A stretch of DNA of 64,000 nt from assembly GCF_040183065.1 (NCBI RefSeq), contig NW_027185534.1:62001-126000 (forward strand). Direction: 5' to 3'. Source of the stretch: Periplaneta americana (taxonomy: Eukaryota; Arthropoda; Insecta; Blattodea; Blattidae). The position numbers were made by a program, and so were the translations under genes. Under the pieces are notes generated by a model. That model was given only the letters and a program-made list of their open reading frames with translations. It was not told the origin of the DNA and did not search any database. This document shows, piece after piece, positions 11,301 to 23,383 of the stretch (positions are counted from its first letter, which is position 1; the number at the start of each line of letters is the position of its first letter).

Positions 11301-13227
11301 ACTCATTTCTAGCTCGAGAAATGACGATTTTTTAACTTTAACGAATTACAGTAACAAATACAACTTTTTGTGGACATGAACATCAATCTTTGAATAGAAA
11401 TACGAGTGTCCACACGAATTTGAAAAACTTTTAAGAAACTAGAGACATCGGATTGGATTTGTAGATTTTATTCATGATTATAGAGCTGAAATTCTCGCAA
11501 AAACCAAATTTTTAGAGAAATATTGTGTGAGTGGAAAATAGAAACGAGTGATAAAAAGTGGTCTCATTGAGAATGTTAAATCCATTCAGAAGAAATTAGC
11601 ACAATCGTTTGCCATTTGTAGGCTTTATTAATGTATAAACAAAAAAACTGATTTCTAGCTCGAGAAATGACGACTTTTTAACTTTAACGAATTACAGTAA
11701 CAAATACAACTCTTTGTGGACATGAACATCTATCTTTGAATAGAAATACGTGTGTCCACACGAATTTGAAAAAATTTTAAGAAACTAGAGACATCGGATG
11801 GGATTTGTAGATTTTATTCATGATTATAGAGCTGAAATTCTCGCAAAAACCAAATTTTTAGAGAAATATTGTCTGAGTGGAAAATATAAACGAGTGATAA
11901 AAAGCGGTCTCATTGACAATGTTAAACCCATTCAGAAGGAATTAGCACAATCGTTTGCAATTTGTAGGTTTTATTAATGCATATACAAAAAACTCATTTC
12001 TAGCTCGAGAAACGACGATTTTTCCACTTTAACGAATTACACTAACAAACACACCTCTTTGTGGACGTGAACATCAATCTTTGGATAGAAATACGTGTGT
12101 CCACACGAATTTGACTTTTTTTTTAAGATACTAGAGAAATCCGATGGGATTTGTAGATTTTATTCATGATTTTATAACTTAAAATCTCGTAAAACCAAAT
12201 TTTTTGAGAAATTTTGTCTTAGTGGAAAATCGAAACGAGTGATGAAATGCGGTCTCATTGTGAATTTTAAACCCATTCGGTAGGAATTAGCACAATCGGT
12301 TGGAATTTGTAGGTTTTATTAATGTATATACAAAAAAACGCATTTCTAGCTCGATAAAAAATGATTTTTCCACTTTAATAATTTACTCTAGCAAACACAG
12401 TTCTTTCTGGATGCGAACATCAATCTTTGGATAGAAATACGTGTATCCACACGAATTTGACATTTTTTTAAGAAACTAGAAAATTCGGATGGGACTTGTA
12501 GATTTTATTCATGATTATATACAGTAGTTTAAAATCTCGCAAAAAAACAAATTTTTAAAGATGTTTTGTCTGAGTGGAAAATCGAAACGAGTGATAAAAT
12601 GCGGTCTCATTGTGAGTGTTAAACCCATTCAGAAGGAATTAGCACAATCGTTTGGAATTTGTAGGTTTTATTAATGTATATACAAAAAAACGCATTTCTA
12701 GCTCGAGAAACGATGATTTTTCCACTTTAACTAATTACACTGACAAACACATCTCTTTTTGGACGTGAACATCAAACTTTGGACAGAAATACGTGTGTGT
12801 ACAGGAATTTGAAAAAAATTTAAGACAGTAGATAAATCGGATGAGATATGTACATTTTATTCATGATAATAGAGCTGAAATTATCGCAAAAACGAAATTT
12901 TTAGAAAAATTTTGTCTGAGTGGAAAATCGAAACTAGTGAAAAAAATGGAGTCACATTGTGAATCTTAAACCCATTCAGTAGGAATTAGCACAATCCTTT
13001 GGAAATTGAAGGTTTTATTAATGTATATTCGAAAAAACGCATTTCTAGCTCGAGAAACGGCGATTTTTCCACTTTAACCATTTACAGTAACAAACTCACC
13101 TCTTTCTGGACGTGAACATAAATCTTTGGATAGATATAAGTGTGCCCACAAGAATTTGACATTTTTTTTAAGAAACTAGAGAAATCCGATGGGATTTGTA
13201 GATTTTATTCATGATTTTATAACTTAA
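8349..13227. repeat. Satellite array segment
   Basis: About fourteen head-to-tail monomers of the 346-350 bp family. The A-tract after TCTCGC varies in length (for example near 10100). The segment ends at 13224-13227 with TTAA, the target site of the piggyBac insertion. No gene seen. Confidence 0.95.
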
Positions 13228-13360
13228 CCCGTCTTAGCCCAAACTCATTACAGATGTACAAATTGTTTATTAATGATTAAATAATGTTTACTATAGCCTA
13301 TAGAAGTATTGTTTATTGAGAATTAATGGAAAATCATATTTACAAACGGACTGTAGATGT

Positions 13361-13383
13361 GTCACCTCTGGGTGACATTGGGC
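13361..13383. repeat. piggyBac subterminal palindrome, left
   Basis: GTCACCTCTGGGTGACATTG followed by GGC. It is an inverted repeat (GTCACC/GGTGAC) around four bases, and the same arms occur near the right end. It is probably a transposase-binding site. Confidence 0.7.
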
Positions 13384-13443
13384 AATAAATCTTATTGTCA
13401 CATTTAATGACTGCAATATCATATTTTATTCAGTGGTGAATAT

Positions 13444-14965
13444 TTAAGATAGCATATATGTAATAATACTACTGGATGGGACTGAATCGCTGGCTGGATG
13501 TCTGTATGGATCTTTCCCATAGAGACCACAACATACTTGCACGATATTTCGCCGGAATTCACAATATGTCAAGTCTTTTTGTATTGCATCTCTTCTTGAT
13601 ATTAACCACGCATTATGACAGGCTGCATCGAGATCAAATGCGAAATTAGGTACCACCATTTCGTTCCATGAAAGCTCACTTTCAAAGAATGAACATTTTC
13701 GTCAAATATATCTACTCCCAAGTATTTGATGTACTATTCAATAGCCAAAGGGCAATCCACTTGAATTTTGCTTCGTTTCCCTGCAATAGTACTGACTCGA
13801 TCTGCTTTCAAAATTGGAGTTACATTGAGTCAGTTTGAAGCAAGAGTGACAATATTATTATCATGCCATCGAACAACAGCATCATCCTGTGTCACAGCGA
13901 AAGATATTGCACCACGATTGCGCTTTTTCATGTGCTTAGCGAGGTAGCCAAGACGTGTAGCTGCTGACCATAGTTTATATCCAAAACGCATAAATATGAA
14001 TATGCTGATTGTCACTGTCTCCCATGATAGGGAACCATTGTTTCATGAATAGATTTGTGACTCCACCATATCTTTTCAAACTGTTGGCCAAAATTGCCAA
14101 TTAGAATCTCGAAGTATCTTCGGACTTTACCAAATTCATTATTAGGAGAAAGATTGAAATTGTCCGAAAGATGTAAATACTTATGGATTTCTGTAAACCT
14201 ACTTCTCCTCATGGTATTGGATACAAGTTCATTGTGTACATTTGATTTTGTTTCGCAAAACATTGTTATGCTTTGGGAAGACATGTAGCCCGTCAGTAAG
14301 GGAATGACAATGTAAACTTTTTATATAATTTTTGTCCAATTCAATAGAATGATTCCTTTGGAAGGCATACAATTTTGACATTTTACACATAACAGCGAGT
14401 ATTTCTTCACTGAACAGGAGCTCGAAACATTAGACAGGAGTAAGTTTTGATTCATTATAATCTGTAAATGTTTCATATACGTCGCCTCTTCCAGATTTAC
14501 AAGTAAAGATTTCTTCTTTGTCAGACCATTCTTTATTACGAAAAGAAATATTAGAAGTAGATTTTTTTTCTCTGCTGAAGTCTAATACTAGAAATAGATT
14601 GTATTTCATCGCGAGAAATGTTAGAATAACACTGTGTTCTTTCGTAGACCATAAATATTTCTTCCAAGTATATTCATATCTGATTCCGGTAGTTTGTTTT
14701 TGTCTGTTGAAACTCCAGTGTTTATTTCCTCAATATAAGAATTGGACATTGTTATCTCGTCAATTGTTGATAGTCTCGGGTTACTTCCTTCATAATTATC
14801 TATTAGTACGTCATTGGCAGAAGTAACGTTGACTTCAAATGTAGGTGAGAATTCTTCCTGGAAGATGATTGATGTCACTGGTTGTTTTGTCACCACGTTC
14901 CTCATCGATAACAGGTCCATCAGCCGGTGGAAATATGGTAATATCAATAACAGACGAAGCTCCAA
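13444..14965 (-). pseudogene. piggyBac transposase pseudogene (DDE_Tnp_1_7 type)
   Basis: The fragments run N to C from right to left. The N-terminal acidic region is in 14621-14965. Near 14300-14430 a stretch reads FSEEILAVMCKMSKLYA, typical of the start of the piggyBac catalytic domain. At 14012-14284, NTMRRSRFTEIHKYLHLSDN is followed by HETMVPYHGRQ. At 13830-14015, RFGYKLWSAATRLGYL corresponds to the family's K-P-x-R-x-G-x-K block. At 13444-13659, DAACHNAWLISRRD is the C-terminal motif. The pieces fall in three different frames (the first two in one frame, the third and fourth in two others), and there are several stops, so at least two frameshifts are needed to explain it. It cannot encode a working transposase. 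Confidence 0.88.
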
Positions 14966-15020
14966 CTGTATCTAACTATACTAATATAATGAGATCGGAC
15001 TTTGAATGTATCTGACCAAT

Positions 15021-15036
15021 GTCACCTGGAGGTGAC
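15021..15036. repeat. piggyBac subterminal palindrome, right internal
   Basis: GTCACCTGGAGGTGAC, a perfect palindrome arm pair matching the left copy; CCAAT lies just upstream, matching the ATTGG next to the left copy in opposite orientation. Confidence 0.7.
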
Positions 15037-15373
15037 ATGTCACTTTGTAGTCCCTATTTACACTATATGCAATTTTTTATTCGTTTTTGAATATTGCATA
15101 TAAAATATCAATAGTTTAGTAATGTATATATGGAAACAAAAATAAAACTACTTAAATCTTAGTACTATTTTCACAAGCCATTATGTGAAATGCGCACAAA
15201 GTTGAGATTCTTTTGCATCCACGCTGATGTTTTCTTCTCTACTGCTGCAGATTTAAGAGCTAGTCGCCAAAAATGATTGAAATTCAGTTACCAGATGTCT
15301 AATAAGGCATTGTCGACGGCGATTTACGTTTAAATATATTTATTGGTAATTTTGGACAGCCTGATAGGGAGCG

Positions 15374-15395
15374 CCACCTTTAGGTGACATTGGGA
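15374..15395. repeat. piggyBac subterminal palindrome, right terminal
   Basis: CCACCTTTAGGTGACATTGG, the copy nearest the right terminus. One base of the left arm has changed (GCCACC for GTCACC). Confidence 0.65.
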
Positions 15396-15408
15396 CATCA
15401 AGAGTTAA

Positions 15409-17383
15409 AATCTCCTAAAAACCAAATTTTTTATAAATTTGATCTGAGTGGAAAATCGAAACGAGTGTTGAAATGCGGTCTCATTGTGAATGTTAAACCC
15501 ATTCGGAAGTAATTAGCACTATCGGTTGGAATTTGTAGGTTTTATTAATGAATATACAAAAAAACGCATTTCTAGCTCGAGAAACGACGATTTTTCCACT
15601 TTAACCATTTACGCAACAAACTCACTTCTTTCCGGACGTGAACATGAATCTTTGGATAGAGATACGTGTTTCCACAAGAATTTGAAATTTTTTTAAGAAA
15701 CTAGAGAAATTGGATGGGATTTGTACACTTCATTCATGATTATATAGCTGAAAATCTCGCAAAAACCATATTTTTAGAGAAATTTTGCCTGAGTGGAAAA
15801 TCGAAACCAGTGATAAAATGCGGTCTCATTTTGAATGTTAAACCCATTCAGAAATAATTATCACTATCCGTTGGAATTTGTAGCTGTTATTAATATATAA
15901 GTATGAAAATACGCAGTTCTAGCTCGAGAAAAGACGATTTTTCCACTTTAACCATTTACACTAACAAACTCACTTCTTTCCGGACGCGAACATGCATCTT
16001 CAGATAGAGATCGGTGTGACCACAAGAATTTGACATTTCTTAAAGAAACTAGAGAAATCCGATGGGATTTGTAGATTTTATTCATGATTATATAACTTAA
16101 AATTTCGTAATAACCAAATTTTTTGAGAAATTTTGTTTGAGTGGAAAATCCAAACGAGTGATAAAATATGGTCTCATTGTAAATGTTAAACCCATTCAGA
16201 AGGAATTACCACGATCGTTTGGAATTTGTAGGTTTTATTAGTGTATATACAAAAAAACGCATTTCTAGCACGAGAAACGACGATTTTTCCACTTTAACGA
16301 ATTACACTAACAAACACACCTCTTTCTGGACGTGAACATCAATCTTTGGATAGAAATACGTGTTTCTACTACAATTTGACATTTTTGTTAAGAAACTAGA
16401 GAAATCGGATGGGATTTGTGAATTTTATTAATGATTATACACCTGAAAATCTCGCAAAAACCATATTTTTAGAGAAATTTTGCCTGAGTGGAAAATCGAA
16501 ACCAGTGATAAAACGCGGTCTCATTGTGAATGTTAAACCCATTCAGAAAGAATTTCCACAATCGGTTGCGATTTGTAGGTTTTATTAAAGTATATACGCT
16601 AAACGCATTTCTAGCTCGAGAAACGACGATTTTTCCACTTTAAAGATTTACACTAACAAATTCATATCTTTCTTGACGCGAACATCAATATTTGTATAGA
16701 AATAGGTGTGTCCACACGAATTTGACAATTTTTAAGAAACCAGAGAAATCCGATGGGATTTGTAGATTTTATTCATAATTATACAGCTTAAAACCTCGCA
16801 AAAAAACAAATTTTTAGAGAAATTTTGTATGAGTGGAAAATCGAAACGAGTGATAATATGCGGTCTCATTTTGAATGTTAAACCCATTCAGAAATAATTA
16901 TCACTATCCGTTGGAATTTGTAGCTTTCATTAATATATAAGTACGAAAAAACGCATTTCTAGCTCGAGAAACGACGATTTTTCCACTTTAACGATTTACA
17001 CTAACAAACTCACAACTCTGTGGACGTGAAAATGAATCTTTGGATAGAAATAGGTGTGTCCACAAGAATTTGACATTTTTTAAATAAACTAGAGAAATCC
17101 GATTGGATTTGTAGATTTTATTCATGATTATATAGGATATATCTTGTAAAAACCTAATTTTTCGAGAAATTTTGTTTGAGTGGAAAATCGAAACCAGTGA
17201 TAAAAAGCGTCTCGTTGTGAATATTAAACCCATTCAGAAAGAATTAGCACAATCGGTTGCAATATGAAGGTTTTATTAATGTATATACGAAAAAACGCTT
17301 TCTAGCTCCAGAAACGACGATTTTTCCACTTCAACCATTTACACAACAAACTCATATCTTTCTGGACGAGAGCATGAAACTTT
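15409..17383. repeat. Satellite array segment
   Basis: Between five and six monomers, resuming in phase after the TTAA duplication. The segment ends in GCATGAAACTT, where the small retroposon begins. No gene seen. Confidence 0.95.
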
Positions 17384-17764
17384 CATTCATTCATTCATTC
17401 ATTTATTGTATTCCATAGATCTTATATGAGCAATGAAGCTTTTTAGATGTGGAACATGTCAACATTTTACAATATTACAATTACAATTTTTACAAATTTT
17501 TATAGTTTTACAATTTAGTAAATTTCTACAATTTTTACAATGTTGTACAATTTTTTTACATTTTGGCGAGATGTAGTGAGATGAAATGAGGTCCGAGGAT
17601 TCGCCAAAATATTACCCGGCTAACTTAATAATTTAGCGGTTAAACTCCGTTTACATTTCTAATTTATATAGTTTAAAGATATCCAAAAAACTACATTTTC
17701 ACTGTAGAAATAAAGGAAACTTATATAAATATTATAAATACTTAAAGATTAAATAAATCTCATT
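17384..17764 (-). mobile_element. Small retroposon with (AATG)n tail
   Basis: A 380-bp insertion splits the monomer at GAACATGAA/TCTTTGG. On the minus strand it ends in AATAAATGAATGAATGAATG, a short-repeat tail like those of several LINE and SINE families, preceded by a low-complexity TTGTAAAAATTGTA tract. No tRNA-like A or B box was found at its 5' end (near 17764), so it is either a truncated LINE 3' end or a truncated SINE. A block at about 17563-17618 matches, in the same sense, part of the tRNA-SINE at 48321-48358. Target duplication is unclear. Confidence 0.7.
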
Positions 17765-20700
17765 AACATCTTTGGATAAAAATAGGTGTGTCCACACGAA
17801 TATGACATTTTTTAAGAAACTAGAGAAATCGGATGGGATTTGTAGATTTTATTCATAATTATACAGGTTAAAACCTCGCAAAAAACAAATTTTTAGAGAA
17901 ATTTTGTATGAGTGGAAAATCAAACCGAGTGATAAAAAGCGGTCCCATTCTGAATGTTAAACCAATTCCCAAAGAATTAGCACAATCCGATGGAATTTGT
18001 AGCTTTTATTATGTATATATGAAAAAAACGCATTTCTAGCTCGAGAAACGAAGATTTTTCCCACTTTGAAAATTTACACTAACAATCTCACCTCTCTCTG
18101 GAAGTGACCATGGACCTTTGGATAGAAATACGTGTGTCCACACGAATTTGACATTTTTTTAAGAAACTAGAGAAATCGGATGGGATTTGAAGAACTTATT
18201 CATGATTATATAGCTTAAAATCTCGCAAAAACAAAAGTTTAAGAGAAATTTTGTCTGGGTGGAAAATCGAAACGAGTGATAAAATGCTGTCTCATTGTGA
18301 ATGTTAAACCCAATCACAAAGAATTAGCTCAATCGGTTGGAATTTGTAGCTTTTATGAATATTTATATACGGAAAAACGCATTTCTAGCTCGAGAAACGA
18401 CGATTTTTTCACATTGACCATTTACAATAACATACTCACCACTCTCTGGACGCGAACATGAATCTTTGGATAGAAATAATTGTGACCACACGAATTTGAC
18501 ATTTTTTTAAGAAACTAGAGAAATCGGATAGGATTTGTAGATTTTATTCATGATTAAACCAAAAACCAAAGTATAAGAGAAATTTAGTCTGAGTGGAAAA
18601 ACGATACGAGTGATAAAAAGCGGTCTCATTGTGAATGTTAAACCCATTCAGAAAGAATTAGCACAATAGTTTGCAATTTGTAGGTTTTATTAATGTATAT
18701 CCAAAAAACGCATTTCTAGACGGAGAAACGACGACTTATTCACTTTGACAATTTACACTAACAAACTCACCTATCTCTGGACTTGAACATGAAACTTTGG
18801 ATAGAAATACGTGTGTCCACACGATTGTGACATTTTTTTTTTTAACTAGAGTAATCGGATGGGATTTGTAGTTTTAATTCATGATTATAAATAGCTAAAA
18901 ATCTCGCAAAAACCAAAGTTTAAGAGATATTTTGTCTGAGTGCAAAATTGAAACGAGTGATAAAATGCGGTCTCATTGTGAATGTTAAACCCATTCAGAA
19001 AGAATTAGCACAATCGGTTGGAATTTGCAGGTTTTATTAATGTACATACAAAAAACGCATTTCTATCTCGAGAAACAACGATTTTTTCACTTTAATCATT
19101 TACACTAACAAACACAGCTCTTTCTGAATGCGAACCTAAATCTTTCGATAGAAATACGTGTTCCCACACGAATTTGACATTTTTTTAACAATCTAGAGAA
19201 ATCGGATCGGATTTTTTTTTTATTCGTGATTATATAGCTGAAAATCTCGCAAAAACCATATACTTAGAGAAATTTTGCTAGAGTGGAAAATCCAAACCAA
19301 TGATAAAAAGCGGTCTCATTGTGAATGTTAAACCCATTCAGAAATAATTAGCACAATGGGTTGGAATTTGTAGGTTTTATTAATGAATATAAGGAAAAAC
19401 TCATTTCTAGCTCGAGAAATGAAGATTTTTCCACTTTGACCATTTACACAAACATAGTCACTTCTCTCTGGACGCGAACATGAATCTTTGCATAGAAATA
19501 CGTGTGTCCACACGAATTTGACATTTTTTTAAGAAACTAGAGTAATCGGATGGGATTTGTGTATTTTATTCATGATTATATAGCTTAAAATCTCGCAAAA
19601 ACCAAAGTTTAAGAGAAATTTTGTCAGAGTGGAAAATCGAAACCAGTGATAAAAAGCGGTCTCATTGTGAATGTTACACCCATTCAGAAGGAATTTCCAC
19701 AATCGGTTGCAATTTGTAGGTTTTATTAAAGTATATACGCAAAAACGCATTTCTAGCTCGAGAAACGAAGATTTTTCCACTTTGACCATTTACAATAATA
19801 TACTCATTTCACTCTGGACGCGAACATGAATTTTTGCATAGAAATACGTGTGTCCACACGAATTTGACATTTTTTTAAGAAACTAGAGTAATCGGATGGG
19901 ATTTGTATATTTTATTCATGATTATATAGCTTAAAATCTCTCAAAAACCAAAGTTTAAGAGAAATTTTGTCTGAGTGGAAAATCGAAACGAGTGATATTA
20001 TGCGGTCTCATTTTGAATGTTAACCCATTCAGAAAGAATTACCACTATCGGTTGGAATTTGAAGGTTTTATTAATGTATTTAAGATAAAACGCATTTCTA
20101 GCTCGAGAAACGAAGATTTTTCCACTTAATCGATTTACACTAACAAACTCATATTTTTCTGGACGCGAAAATGAACCTTTGGATAGAAATAGGCGTGTCC
20201 ACACGAATTCGACATTTTTTGAAGAAACTAGAGAAATCCGACGGGATTTGTAGATATTATTCATAATTATATAGCTTAAACTCTCGAAAAAAAAAAAAAA
20301 AAAAAACAAATTTTTAGAGAAATTTTGTACGAGTGGAAAATCGAGACGAGTGATAAAAACGGTCTCGTTGTGAATGTTAAACCCATTCAGAAAGATATAG
20401 CACAATCGGTTGCAATTTGTACTTTTATTAATGTATATACGAAAAAACGCATTTCTAGCTCGAGAAACGACGATTTTTCCACTTTAACGATTTACACTAA
20501 CAAACTCATATCTTTCCGGACGCGAACATGAATCTTTGGATAGAAATAGATGTGTCCACACGAATTTGACATTTTTTGATGAAACTAGAGAAATCCGATG
20601 CGATTTGTAGATTTTATTCATATTTATATAGCTTTAAATCTCGCAAAAACCAAAGTATAAGAGAAATTTAGTCAGAGTGGAAAATCGAAATGAGTGATAA

Positions 20701-22414
20701 AATGCGGTCTCATTGTGAATATTAAACCCATTCAGAAGGAATTAGCACAATCGTTTGGAATTTGTAGTTTTTATTATTGTATATACAAAAAAACGCAATT
20801 CTAACTTGAGAAACGATGATTTTTCCATTTTAACGATTTACACTAAAAAACTCAGAGATCTTTCTGGACGCGAACATGAATCATTTAATAGAAATACTTG
20901 TGTCCACACGAATTTGACATTTTTTGAAGAAACTAGAGAAATCGGACGGGATTTGTAGATATTATTCATAATTATATAGCTTAAAATCTCGCAAAAAAAA
21001 AACAAATTTTAGAGAAATTTTGTGGTTATGGAAAATCGAGACGAGTCATAAAAACGGTCTCGTTGTGAAAGTTAAACCCATTCAGAAAGAATTAGCACAA
21101 TCGGTTGCAATTTGTACTTTTAATAACGTATATACAAAAAACCGCATTTCTAGCTCGAGAAACGACGATTTTTCCACTTAAACTATTTACACTATCAAAC
21201 CCATATCTTTCTGGACGCGAACATGAATCTTTGGATAAAATAGGTATGTGCTCACGAATTTGACATTTTTTGGAGAAACTAGAGGAATCCGATGGGATTT
21301 GTAGATTTTATTCATAATTATATAGCTTAAAATCTCGCAATAAAACAAATTTTTAGAGAAATTTTGTATTAGGGGAAAATCGAAACGAGTGATAAAAAGC
21401 GGTCACGTTGTGAATGTTAAACCCATTCAGAAGGAATTACCACTATCGTTTGGTTTTTGTAGGTTTTATTAGTGTATTACTAAAAAACGCATTTCCAGCA
21501 CGAGAAACGAAGATTTTTCCACTTTAACGTTTTACACTAACAAATTCATATCATTCTTGACTCGAACATTAATCTTTGTTTAGAAGTAGGTGTGTCCACA
21601 CGAATTTGATATTTTTTTAAGAAACTAGAGAAATCCGATGGGATTTGCAGCTTTTATTCATAATTATAGAGCTTAAAATCTCGCAAAAAGACAAATATTT
21701 AGAGAAAATTTATATGAGTTAAAAATCGAAACGAGTGATAAAAAGCGGTCTCATTGTGAATGTTTAACCCATTCAGAAAGAATTAGCACAATCGTTTGGA
21801 ATTTGTAGGTTTTATTAATGTATATAAGATAAAACGCATTTCTGACTGGAGAAACGACGAATTTTCCACTAACAAAGTCATATCTTTCTCGAGGCGAACA
21901 TGACTCTTTGGATAGAAATAGGTGTGTCCACACGAATTTGACATTTTTTGAAGAAACTAGAGAAATCCGACGGGATTTGTAGATATTATTCATAATTATA
22001 TAGCTTAAACTCTCGCAAAAAAAAACAAATTTTTAGAGAAATTTTGTATGAGTGGAAAATCGAGACGAGTGATAAAAACGGTCTCGTTGTGAATGTTAAA
22101 CCCATTCAGAAGGAATTAGCACAATCGCTTGGAATTTGTAGGTTTTATTAATGTATATACAAAAAAAACGCATTTCAAACTCGAGAAACGACGATTTTTC
22201 CACTGTAACGATTTACACTAACAAACTCATATCTTTCTGGCCGCGAGCATGAATCTTTGGATAGAAATAGGTGTGCCCAAACGAATTTGACATTTTTTTT
22301 AAGAAACTAGAGAAATCCGCTGTGATTTGTAGGTTTTATTCATAATTATGTAGTTTAAAATCTCGCAAAATATCAAATTTTTAGAGAAATTTTGTATGAA
22401 TGGAAAATCGAAAC
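17765..22414. repeat. Satellite array segment
   Basis: About thirteen monomers. From 20962 onward the sequence belongs to the large direct duplication whose second copy starts near 53520. The A-tract of the monomer at about 20285-20306 is expanded to roughly 20 A. The segment ends at TCGAAAC, where the long-TIR transposon begins. No gene seen. Confidence 0.95.
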
Positions 22415-22550
22415 AGTAGATAAGAAATGATGCCTACGTCACAGGTGTAAGGGTGTAAGTTAGGTGTTAGGGGGCGTGGGAAGTGACGTCATTGTGGGCG
22501 TGGCCAAAGTATTACATCAGAAGTGGGCGGGGCCAAAGTATGGCGTCATG
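22415..22550 (+). repeat. 136-bp terminal inverted repeat, left (copy A)
   Basis: It pairs base for base with 27201-27336. It contains CTACGTCACAGGTGTAAGG, AAGTGACGTCATTGTGGGCG and two GGGCG(T/G)GGCCAAAGTAT blocks. Confidence 0.95.
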
Positions 22551-22696
22551 GGATGAATTTAATCTGGGTAATAATGTATGGCTTAAATTAAATACACTAA
22601 TATTTATTTTGATGTACCGAAGTACATATGATATTTCCATGCAGATATTCTGCTTTCTCAGATGATGAGAGAGAGATGGAAAGGAGAAAAATTCTC

Positions 22697-22767
22697 TCCG
22701 GCGCCGGGATTTGAACCCGGGTTTTCAGCTCTCCGTGCTGGTGCTTTAACCACTAAGCCACGCCGGA
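22697..22767 (-). tRNA. tRNA-like SINE head (left arm, copy A)
   Basis: A 71-nt sequence folds as a cloverleaf: acceptor TCCGGCG/CGCCGGA, D stem GCTT/AAGC, anticodon stem CCAGC/GCTGA with one mismatch, loop ACGGAGA (GGA in the anticodon position, but C instead of U at 33), and T arm CCGGG-TTCAAAT-CCCGG. A box TGGCTTAGTGG and B box GGTTCAAATCC look intact. It is probably the tRNA-derived promoter of a SINE rather than a working tRNA gene, since it has no normal serine variable arm and sits in a repeat. Confidence 0.6.
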
Positions 22768-23312
22768 TACAATCCCGACACCGTTGAGAATCGTCTCTGA
22801 TTAAGCTCCATCTCTTGGGTTCCCTCTAGTGGCCGCCCTCTGCACTACGTTATAGATGTCTATGCACGCAGGACCGAAGTCCATACATGTGTAGAGGTGC
22901 ACTCAGATGAGTGACTGGTTGGCCGGGGTCCGACGGTATGCGCGCCGTCTTTAAATCACAAAGTGATTTATTACGCATATCATATTTATTTTGATGTACC
23001 GAAGTACATATGATATTTCCATCTCTCTCTCATCATCTGAGAAAGCAGAATATCTGCATGGAAATATCATATGTACTTCGGTACATCAAAATAAATATGA
23101 TATGCGTAATAAATCACTTTGTGATTTAAAGACGGCGCCCATACCGTCGGACCCCGGCCAACCAGTCACTCATCTGAGTGCACCTCTACACATGTATGGA
23201 CTTCGGTCCTGCGTGCATAGACATCTATAACGTAGTGCAGAGGGCGGCCACTAGAGGGAACCCAAGAGATGGAGCTTAATCAGAGACGATTCTCAACGGT
23301 GTCGGGATTGTA

Positions 23313-23383
23313 TCCGGCGTGGCTTAGTGGTTAAAGCATCATCACGGAGAGCTGAAAACCCGGGTTCAAATCCCGGCGCCGGA
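23313..23383 (+). tRNA. tRNA-like SINE head (right arm, copy A)
   Basis: The mirror copy of the left-arm head on the opposite strand. Acceptor, D and T stems are perfect; the anticodon stem is TCATC/GCTGA with one mismatch at a different position from the left arm. Pol III A and B boxes are intact. It is likewise best read as a SINE head. Confidence 0.6.

Larger units (their letters stand above)
13228..15404 (-). mobile_element. Degenerate piggyBac-superfamily DNA transposon
   Basis: The 2.18-kb insertion is flanked by TTAA at 13224-13227 and again at 15405-15408. Removing it plus one TTAA restores the monomer AACTTAAAATCTCC, so the borders are exact. The left end begins CCCGTCTTAGCCCAA; the right end, read inward, begins CTCTTGATGTCCCAATG, so the terminal repeats are short and have diverged. 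Three subterminal palindromes of the form GTCACC-N4-GGTGAC occur, one at the left and two at the right. The transposase remnant lies on the minus strand. TTAA specificity plus the protein matches make the superfamily call firm. Confidence 0.93.

Noticed and set aside
22991-23230. 79-codon open frame over the palindrome centre
   Set aside because: It is the SINE tail and linker of the fold-back element; the arms cannot encode a protein conserved on both strands.
22697-23383. Two genuine tRNA-Ser (GGA) genes
   Set aside because: The fold is good, but there is no long variable arm as in tRNA-Ser, base 33 is C rather than U, and both lie in a retroposon with a target duplication. SINE heads are the simpler reading.
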